DNA from: an uncultured Collinsella sp.
GTDB taxonomy: Bacteria > Actinomycetota > Coriobacteriia > Coriobacteriales > Coriobacteriaceae
NCBI GenBank assembly: GCA_900551195.1
Contig: URVD01000033.1
Coordinates: 1-11,795 of the forward strand
Length of the DNA: 11,795 nucleotides
Direction: 5' to 3'
Below, piece by piece: positions 7,110 through 11,795 of this stretch. Position 1 is the stretch's first letter; each line of letters starts with the position of its first letter. The notes under the pieces were generated by a model that saw nothing but the letters and a program-made list of their open reading frames with translations, was not told where the DNA came from and did no database searches. Made by a program: the position numbers and the translations under genes.

Positions 7110-7222
7110 CTGCACTATAGAGTTCGACCAAGGGCGGAGCGGTGCAACGCAGGCCGCCGAACACAACGCTCGCGCCTGGGTAGATCGCCCGGCGTCGCGC
7201 CCATCGAACGAAAGGACAGGTC

Positions 7223-7765
7223 ATGGACGACCTCGAAAAAGTTGAAACTATCCGCACCAAGTGCAACGTGAGCTATACCGATGCCAAGGCCGCGCTCGAC
7301 GCCGCCGACGGCAACGTTCTGGACGCCATCATTTGGCTTGAGTCGCAGGGCAAGACCCAGACCACATCGGCGCATGCCGCCACCGAGTCCGCACCAGTCG
7401 ATGAGCCCTCTGCCGAGATGGTCGCCGCGCAGGCCGCCTACGAAAAGTCGAGCGAAAAGACCGACTTCTCCAAGAAGATGGACAGCGTGCGGGAGTACCT
7501 CAAAAAGCTCTTCCGCCTGAGTCTGGACACCAAGTTTATCGCCACGCGCCGCGATGCGATCATCCTCAACATTCCCATCCTGATCCCCATCGTCGCGCTG
7601 TTTGCCTGGGGCGCCACGATATGGCTGATGCTGATTGGCCTGTTCTTTGGCATGCGCTACCGCATCGACAGCGACGGCGACGTGCCCGGCAGCATCAACA
7701 ACCTTATGGATAGCGCTGCCAACGCCGCGGACGACATCAAGCAAAATCTCAACGACGACAAGTAA
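7223..7765 (+). CDS. UBA-like / DUF4342-type small membrane protein
   Basis: A 180-residue protein with ribosome binding site AAAGGA. Residues 4-40 (LEKVETIRTKCNVSYTDAKA, then ALDAADGNVLDAIIWLES) match the UBA-like fold seen at the N-terminus of elongation factor Ts. A low-complexity Ala/Ser/Glu linker (44-80) follows, then a basic amphipathic segment (KKLFRLSLDTKFIATRR) and one long or two tightly packed membrane segments at about 113-143 (IPILIPIVALFAWG onward). The tail is acidic and cytoplasm-like. This layout fits DUF4342-containing proteins, whose function is not established. It is the first gene of an operon, 18 nt before a response regulator. That makes a role in envelope sensing, or as a modulator of the kinase, plausible but unproven. 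Confidence 0.78.
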   Translation: MDDLEKVETIRTKCNVSYTDAKAALDAADGNVLDAIIWLESQGKTQTTSAHAATESAPVDEPSAEMVAAQAAYEKSSEKTDFSKKMDSVREYLKKLFRLSLDTKFIATRRDAIILNIPILIPIVALFAWGATIWLMLIGLFFGMRYRIDSDGDVPGSINNLMDSAANAADDIKQNLNDDK

Positions 7766-7783
7766 TCGCAGACGGGGGCACGT

Positions 7784-8569
7784 ATGGCACGAATCCTGAT
7801 TGTAGAGGACGAGGAGAAAATCGCCCGCTTTGTGACGCTCGAGCTGGAGCACGAGGGTTACCAGGTAGAGCACGCCGCCGACGGCCGCACCGCCGTGGAC
7901 CTGGCGCTGGAGCGCGACTACGATCTGATTCTGCTCGACGTACTGTTGCCGCAGCTCAACGGCATGGAGGTCTTGCGACGTGTCCGCAAGCACAAGGATG
8001 TGCCGGTGATTATGGTCACCGCGCGCGATGCCGTGATGGACAAGGTTGCCGGGCTCGATGCCGGCGCCGACGATTACCTGACCAAGCCGTTTGCGATTGA
8101 GGAGCTGTTCGCACGGATCCGCGTGGCACTGAAGCGCTCGGAGGCCGTGCGGGCGGCTTCGGGCGTTGGCGGCGCCGGTACTGGGGCGGGCGCGGCAGGC
8201 GGCGCGGGCGCCGGTATCGCCACAATGTCCCCGGCAACCGACACGACCCAGACCGCTGCCACGCCCTCCCACGCCGCGCTTACCGTTGACTCGGTTGCGC
8301 TCGACCCCGACCGCCGCGAAGTCACGGTCGGCGGCTCGCCCATCGCGCTCACGGCCCGCGAGTTCGACGTCCTCGCCCTGCTTATGGCGCACGCCGGCAC
8401 CGTGCTCACGCGCGAGCGCATCGCGCACGAGGCGCTGGGCTACGAATACGTAGGCGACACCAACAACGTCGACGTGCACATCGCGCACCTGCGCGCCAAG
8501 ATCGAAGACGCCGGCGGCGCCCGCATCATCCAGACCGTGCGCGGGGTGGGCTATGTCTGCCGCGCATAA
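7784..8569 (+). CDS. OmpR/PhoB-family response regulator with an unusually long Gly/Ala linker
   Basis: A 261-residue two-component transcription factor. The receiver domain (1-122) has the acidic pocket Glu8-Asp9, phospho-acceptor Asp52 in LLDVLLP, Thr79 in MVTARD and Lys101 in TKPF. The C-terminal winged helix (about 166-261) is of the OmpR type: LTAREFDVLALLM, NNVDVHIAHLRAKIE and the terminal RGVGYVCRA. Between them is a ~40-residue linker (124-164), almost all Gly, Ala, Thr and Ser, encoded by very GC-rich repetitive DNA. Most OmpR-family linkers are far shorter, and this makes the protein about 30 residues longer than usual. A GGGGG ribosome binding site precedes the ATG. The 3' end overlaps the kinase gene by 17 nt, so the two are translationally linked and are certainly cognate partners. 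Confidence 0.96.
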   Translation: MARILIVEDEEKIARFVTLELEHEGYQVEHAADGRTAVDLALERDYDLILLDVLLPQLNGMEVLRRVRKHKDVPVIMVTARDAVMDKVAGLDAGADDYLTKPFAIEELFARIRVALKRSEAVRAASGVGGAGTGAGAAGGAGAGIATMSPATDTTQTAATPSHAALTVDSVALDPDRREVTVGGSPIALTAREFDVLALLMAHAGTVLTRERIAHEALGYEYVGDTNNVDVHIAHLRAKIEDAGGARIIQTVRGVGYVCRA

Positions 8570-9848
8570 CGCCGAGGCCAAGCGCGTCACCTCCATCGCC
8601 CGCGCCATCAACTGGGGCTATATGTGGCGCCGCTTGATGAGCTACGTCTGGCTCGATCTGTTGCTGATGGTGATTGCGGCGGCGATCCTCGTCTATGGAT
8701 ACAACCGGACGCTGCCCAACGGCGCGTTTACCGCAGGATGGATCCCCAGCGCCACCGTTCGCAGCATGTCGCTGACGCCCGCGCGCGGCTGGGACCTGAC
8801 AACGCTCACCTATACCGTCGAGTTTGCGCGTACCACCAAGACCTTCCCCCTCGCGCAGGACCTCGTCGCGCTATGGCCTCTCTACCTTGTCGTTATGGGT
8901 TGGCAGGTCATCAGCGTGCTCAACATGCTCGGCGGCGCCCGCCGCGTGCGCCGCACCATGGCGCCGCTCAACGACCTTGCCTTGCGCGTGGACGAGCTCG
9001 GCCGTATGCAGCTCTCCGGCGGCAAGATGGAAACGCTGGAGCAGGCTATCGAGCGCGCAAGCGTCGACTCGCCGAGCGTCACCACCGGCGACGCCGACCT
9101 GGCAAGCATCGAGGTCGCACTCAACCGCCTGCTGCGCCAGATGCAAGAGGCCAAGCTGCAGCAGATGCGCTTTGTCAACGATGCGAGCCACGAGCTGCGC
9201 ACGCCCATCGCGGTGATTCAGGGCTACGTGAACATGCTCGACCGCTGGGGTAAAAACGACCCGGACGTACTGGCAGAGTCCATCGCCTCGCTCAAGGCCG
9301 AAAGCGAGCACATGCAGGAGCTCGTGGAGCAGCTGCTGTTTTTGGCGCGCGGCGATGCCGGACGCACGGCCCTGCGGCATGCGAATACCAACCTGGCCGC
9401 ACTGGTCGGCGAGGTATGCGAGGAGTCGCAGATGATCGATGCCGAGCACACGTATCGGCTGGCTTTTGACGCCTTGCTTGCCAGCGACCCGCGCTGCGAC
9501 GCGCCCGTCGACGTGGCGCTCGTGAAGCAGGCTCTGCGCGTGATCGTGCAAAACGCCGCCAAGTACTCGGATGCGGGAACGACCGTCACATTTGGCATAA
9601 CGCCCAATGCGGGCTTGGGCACGATCGACATAAGTGTTGAGGACGAGGGCATCGGCATGAACCAGGAATCCGCAGCTCACGCGTTCGAGCGGTTCTACCG
9701 CGCCGACAACGCGCGCGATGCCGGCGCGCAGGGCTCGGGTCTGGGGCTTGCCATTGCCAAGTGGATCGTCGATAGCCATGGCGGTGTCATCGGTGTGACC
9801 TCGGTCGAAGGGGTCGGCAGCCGCTTTACGATTCGCCTGCCACGGTAG
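8553..9848 (+). CDS. Membrane sensor histidine kinase
   Basis: A 431-residue class I sensor kinase, partner of the response regulator it overlaps. Two membrane helices (about 32-49 and 106-126) flank a ~55-residue external loop (51-105) with no recognised ligand domain. A HAMP-like/linker stretch follows, then the dimerisation and phospho-acceptor helix DASHELRTPIAV with His213. The ATPase domain carries the N box IVQNAAKYS (Asn334), G1 DEGIGM, the F box FERFYRAD and G2 GSGLGLAIAK. All catalytic boxes look intact. GGGGTGGG inside the regulator's last codons serves as its ribosome binding site. The gene ends 18 nt before the second palindromic repeat, which may terminate the operon. The stimulus is unknown; the small loop is more typical of intramembrane or envelope-state sensing than of binding a solute. 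Confidence 0.95.
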   Translation: MSAAHNAEAKRVTSIARAINWGYMWRRLMSYVWLDLLLMVIAAAILVYGYNRTLPNGAFTAGWIPSATVRSMSLTPARGWDLTTLTYTVEFARTTKTFPLAQDLVALWPLYLVVMGWQVISVLNMLGGARRVRRTMAPLNDLALRVDELGRMQLSGGKMETLEQAIERASVDSPSVTTGDADLASIEVALNRLLRQMQEAKLQQMRFVNDASHELRTPIAVIQGYVNMLDRWGKNDPDVLAESIASLKAESEHMQELVEQLLFLARGDAGRTALRHANTNLAALVGEVCEESQMIDAEHTYRLAFDALLASDPRCDAPVDVALVKQALRVIVQNAAKYSDAGTTVTFGITPNAGLGTIDISVEDEGIGMNQESAAHAFERFYRADNARDAGAQGSGLGLAIAKWIVDSHGGVIGVTSVEGVGSRFTIRLPR

Positions 9849-9866
9849 GGATGCCCCCTCGTGGAT

Positions 9867-10051
9867 CGAGGTCTAATACTTTTCCCGAGAAGTGAACGAC
9901 CATATTCGGACCCCCGAAGCATCCGCATTTTTCGGCCGCAAAATCGCAGGATTCCAGCATCGAAACTGCAGGAAACGATGCCCTTAAAGTGTCGATGCTT
10001 CGGGGGGGGCTGATTTGTCTCGTTCACTTCTCGGAAAAGTATTAGACTTCG
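9867..10051. repeat. Nested-palindrome repeat element, copy 2
   Basis: This is the same element as at 6832-7013 and in the same orientation, by eye clearly more than 80% identical over its length. The outer arms 9867-9898 and 10021-10051 pair with one mismatch and one extra C. The inner arms (CCCCCGAAGCATC, 9911-9923, with GATGCTTCGGGGG, 9994-10006) pair perfectly. The central stretch GCAAAATCGCAGGATTCCAG (9938-9957) is unchanged apart from its flanks. TTTTTT follows the right arm (10053-10058), so this copy could also act as a terminator for the kinase operon. Confidence 0.85.
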
Positions 10052-10091
10052 GTTTTTTGACCGTTGCAAAAGTCGATCCCTCGGCATAAAT

Positions 10092-10125
10092 AAAGGGATA
10101 AGGCCATACGGCCCTATCCCTTTTT
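10092..10125. terminator. Bidirectional intrinsic terminator
   Basis: AAAGGGATA (10092-10100) pairs with TATCCCTTT (10115-10123), and GGCC (10102-10105) with GGCC (10110-10113), around a 4-nt loop. On the plus strand the stem runs into TTTTT (10121-10125); on the minus strand it is followed by TTTATTTAT. It lies 23 nt after the stop of the minus-strand VOC gene and downstream of the plus-strand kinase operon, so it likely serves both. Confidence 0.85.
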
Positions 10126-10147
10126 GCTAACTAAAGCAGCTCGTGCG

Positions 10148-10522
10148 CTACTCGCGGCACAGGTGCACGGCGAAGCCGGCGAACTCGCGCTTAAAGTACA
10201 CGAGCTTAGTGCCGCCGTCGGGCAGCAGCACGCGCGACTCCTCGTTGACCTCGAGCCCGCGCTCGGCAAACCACTTCTCGGCCGCATCGATGTCGTTGAC
10301 GGCAAAGCCGATGTGGCCCTTGGTGCCACGACCGTTCTGCTTCATGACCTCGATCAGCGAATCGTTAAAGTACGAAACCGGGGTCTCGATAACGGGCAGG
10401 CCCATCATCGTCGAGAACAGCTCCGCGATCTCCAGGGCATCTGCCGGGTCGGTGGCGTTAATGCCCACATGGGCAACGCGCATGCCAAAGAGCTCGACCG
10501 GATTGGCGTTCTGCTCACTCAT
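10148..10522 (-). CDS. Glyoxalase/VOC-superfamily protein
   Basis: A 124-residue single-module pair of beta-alpha-beta-beta-beta units of the vicinal oxygen chelate superfamily. Likely metal ligands are His18 (VAHVGIN), Glu58 (SLIEV), His70 (KGHIGFAV) and His120 (FAVHLC), all in the expected strands. Family members bind a divalent metal and act on diverse substrates (methylglyoxal adducts, dioxygenation, antibiotic resistance), so the reaction cannot be named. It lies 11 nt after the PTS IIB gene and is followed by a strong terminator, so it is the last gene of a two-gene operon. That pairing suggests a role in handling a sugar-derived metabolite. The ribosome binding site is weak (TAGGCG-like), suggesting translational coupling to the upstream gene. 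Confidence 0.85.
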   Translation of the reverse strand: MSEQNANPVELFGMRVAHVGINATDPADALEIAELFSTMMGLPVIETPVSYFNDSLIEVMKQNGRGTKGHIGFAVNDIDAAEKWFAERGLEVNEESRVLLPDGGTKLVYFKREFAGFAVHLCRE

Positions 10523-10533
10523 ACAGTCAGCGC

Positions 10534-10821
10534 CTACTGAGCCATGACGTCGAGGACGGCCTTCTCGGCAGCGACGCGGTTCATGCCGGTCATGAAGGGC
10601 ACGCCGCTCACGTACGGGCAGGTGAGGCCCTCAGGGGCAACGGTGGTGGCGATCAGCAGATCGGCGCCCTCGTCGCAGTAGTCCTTGGCCTCGGAGATGG
10701 CGCACTGCACGATCTCGTACTTGTCGGCGTAACCGTTGGCGTCGAGCAAGGTGGCGACCTTCTGGGCAACAAGCGTGGAAGTGGCAGCGCCAGCACCGCA
10801 AGCCAAAACGATCTTCTTCAT
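10534..10821 (-). CDS. PTS galactitol-type (GatB-like) EIIB component
   Basis: A 95-residue cytoplasmic phosphotransfer protein of the sugar phosphotransferase system. The N-terminal strand KKIVLACGAGAATST carries the phospho-cysteine Cys8 in the CGxGxxTS loop typical of galactitol/lactose-type IIB. The rest (EIVQCAISEA, LLIATTVAP, GVPFMTGM) fits the Rossmann-like IIB fold, and the length is normal. The ribosome binding site AGGGAGA precedes the ATG. No IIA or IIC gene lies in the operon, which ends after the VOC gene, so partners must be encoded elsewhere or this is a regulatory IIB. The specificity label comes from fold type only; galactitol itself is not established. Confidence 0.88.
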   Translation of the reverse strand: MKKIVLACGAGAATSTLVAQKVATLLDANGYADKYEIVQCAISEAKDYCDEGADLLIATTVAPEGLTCPYVSGVPFMTGMNRVAAEKAVLDVMAQ

Positions 10822-10899
10822 AGGTAGTGTCTCCCTTCATGGTTTACTTTAGGTAAGTGTACCGCAGCGAGCGATGGCACTCAGCCTCGATGAGCTTTT

Positions 10900-10950
10900 A
10901 TGCCAGTTTGCTTGCGCGCTGCGTATAATACATCTAGTACGTGTTGTCAT
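10900..10950. promoter_or_regulatory. Overlapping divergent promoters (PTS IIB operon and TPR-like gene)
   Basis: Plus strand: ATGCCA (10900-10905), 18-bp spacer, perfect TATAAT (10924-10929), leading to the gene at 10985. Minus strand: ATGACA (10950-10945), 17-bp spacer, TATACG (10927-10922), leading to the IIB gene at 10821 with a leader of about 95 nt. The two -10 elements share four bases, so polymerase can occupy only one at a time. Confidence 0.55.
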
Positions 10951-10984
10951 ACCGCTCGCTTTATGAGCGACTAAGGACCCTAAC

Positions 10985-11608
10985 ATGCCCGATTCCCGCA
11001 CACTCTGGACCGCCGTCGTTATCATCTGCATCGCCGTGTCGGTGTTCTTTAGCGTCAAAAAACGCACTACGTTTAAACGCCTGCAGCAGTTGATGGCCGC
11101 CAAGCAGTGGGACGAGTTTGATCGTTTGCTCGACGCCAAGCTCACCAGCATGCTGTACCCGCGCTACAACCGCGACTACCTGCGCCTGAACTCCTATCTG
11201 CTGCGCGAGGACCACAAGCGCGCTGACGAGATGTTCGATTTGCTGTTGGGGCTCAACCTGCCCAAGATGCAGCGCGTCGATCTGGTGATCAAGGCCTTTA
11301 ACTACTACGTTGGCCAGGAGGACCGCAAAAAGTCCAAGGAGTTGCTGCACGAGATCAAGGGCTTTGAGGGCGGTCAAGCCGAGGCGGTTGCACACGAGTG
11401 TCAGCTGATGTACGACACGATGATCCTCAAGCGCCACAACGACATTCCCGAACTGGAGCGCATGCTCGAGGATGTCGGCGACGACCCGGTCAAGCGCTGC
11501 CGCTTGGAGTACCTGCTGGCCCTGCAGTACCAGAACAAGGGCGACGAAGCCAAGTTTGCCGAGTACTTGGAAAAGTCAGGCCAGCACTCGATGGCCGTCA
11601 ACGCGTAA
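10985..11608 (+). CDS. Membrane-anchored protein with TPR-like helical repeats
   Basis: A 207-residue protein with ribosome binding site AAGGA. A single N-terminal membrane helix (about 7-23, LWTAVVIICIAVSVFFS) followed by KKR suggests an uncleaved anchor with the rest in the cytoplasm. The remainder is a run of charged helical pairs (LMAAKQWDEFDRLLDAKL, YLRLNSYLLREDHKRADEMF, RCRLEYLLALQYQNKGDEAK), like tetratricopeptide repeats that act as protein-binding scaffolds. I do not recognise a specific family. It is divergent from the PTS IIB gene and stands alone before a tRNA gene, with no obvious functional link to either. Confidence 0.82.
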   Translation: MPDSRTLWTAVVIICIAVSVFFSVKKRTTFKRLQQLMAAKQWDEFDRLLDAKLTSMLYPRYNRDYLRLNSYLLREDHKRADEMFDLLLGLNLPKMQRVDLVIKAFNYYVGQEDRKKSKELLHEIKGFEGGQAEAVAHECQLMYDTMILKRHNDIPELERMLEDVGDDPVKRCRLEYLLALQYQNKGDEAKFAEYLEKSGQHSMAVNA

Positions 11609-11619
11609 CGGACGGCTTG

Positions 11620-11628
11620 TGCTAGACT
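11620..11628 (+). promoter_or_regulatory. Possible extended -10 element of the tRNA gene
   Basis: TGCTAGACT fits the extended -10 form TGnTAnnnT and sits 11 nt before the tRNA 5' end. I see no matching -35, so this is only a candidate. Confidence 0.4.
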
Positions 11629-11639
11629 TCTAGTCTCAC

Positions 11640-11724
11640 GGGGGCGTGGCGGAATTGGCATACGCAGGAGACTTAAAATCTCTCGCCGCAAGGATTGTGG
11701 GTTCGAGTCCCACCGCCCCTACCA
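11640..11724 (+). tRNA. tRNA-Leu (anticodon UAA)
   Basis: An 85-nt class II tRNA. The acceptor GGGGGCG pairs with CGCCCCT (first pair G-U), followed by discriminator A and an encoded CCA (11722-11724). The anticodon stem GGAGA/TCTCT encloses the loop CTTAAAA, with TAA at 11674-11676, so it reads UUA leucine codons. A long variable arm and the T arm GTGGG-TTCGAGT-CCCAC fit leucine tRNAs. In a GC-rich genome this tRNA serves a rare codon. Confidence 0.96.
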
Positions 11725-11734
11725 TGTAGTGCTT

Positions 11735-11770
11735 ACGAGCCCGTGTCCCCCGGAGACGCGGGCTCGTTTC
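11735..11770 (+). terminator. Intrinsic terminator after tRNA-Leu
   Basis: ACGAGCCCG (11735-11743) pairs with CGGGCTCGT (11759-11767), with extra pairing near the loop, followed by TTTCTTG. It lies 10 nt after the encoded CCA. The last 25 bases of the window hold nothing I recognise. Confidence 0.85.
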
Positions 11771-11795
11771 TTGTGGATGGCGACACGGATGATAA

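Noticed and set aside
7115..8611. 498-codon open frame on the minus strand
   Set aside because: It lies opposite the DUF4342-like and response-regulator genes, is low in recognisable motifs, and has no credible start site.
8871..9779. 302-codon open frame on the minus strand
   Set aside because: Antisense to the histidine kinase, whose conserved boxes are all intact on the plus strand.
6832..10051. Composite transposon with the repeats as insertion sequences
   Set aside because: The repeats are about 183 bp with no transposase, and I could not find target-site duplications at their edges.
11640..11724. tRNA-Leu as attachment site of the conjugative-type region
   Set aside because: No repeat of the tRNA 3' end is seen elsewhere in the window, no integrase is present, and ordinary genes lie between the two.
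1..11795. CRISPR array
   Set aside because: No short regularly spaced direct repeats were seen.

Overview
The window looks like chromosome from a GC-rich actinobacterium of the class Coriobacteriia, most likely Collinsella or a close relative. I base this on the Ala/Arg/Asp-rich proteins, the codon choice and the mix of gut-actinobacterial families. This is recognition from memory, not a database result.

Region 1 (1-3387, all minus strand) reads like part of a mobile or conjugative-type element. In transcription order it holds an unrecognised 305-residue protein, a VirD4/TraG-type coupling ATPase that lacks the usual N-terminal membrane anchor, a ClpP-family serine protease with an intact catalytic triad, and the 5' end of another unknown gene that leaves the window. 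No relaxase, integrase or T4SS channel gene is visible here.

Region 2 (3388-6748) is accessory and defence-like. A plus-strand gene encodes a protein whose first half resembles the back half of a type I N6-adenine methyltransferase (HsdM) domain without recognisable SAM or catalytic motifs, and whose second half resembles a type I specificity subunit. It converges, across a strong hairpin, on a minus-strand AbiEi/AbiEii type IV toxin-antitoxin pair. The abiE promoter appears to give a leaderless mRNA and is bracketed by an inverted repeat that could be the AbiEi operator.

Region 3 (6749-10125) is a plus-strand operon made of a UBA/DUF4342-like membrane protein, an OmpR-family response regulator and its histidine kinase. 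Two same-orientation copies of a ~183-bp nested-palindrome element flank it (about 6832-7013 and 9867-10051). This repeated, highly structured element matches no family I can name and is the most unusual non-coding feature here.

Region 4 (10092-11795) is ordinary chromosome. A two-gene minus operon (galactitol-type PTS IIB plus a glyoxalase/VOC protein, with no IIA or IIC) is divergent from a membrane-anchored helical-repeat protein, through overlapping promoters. A tRNA-Leu(UAA) gene and its terminator follow.
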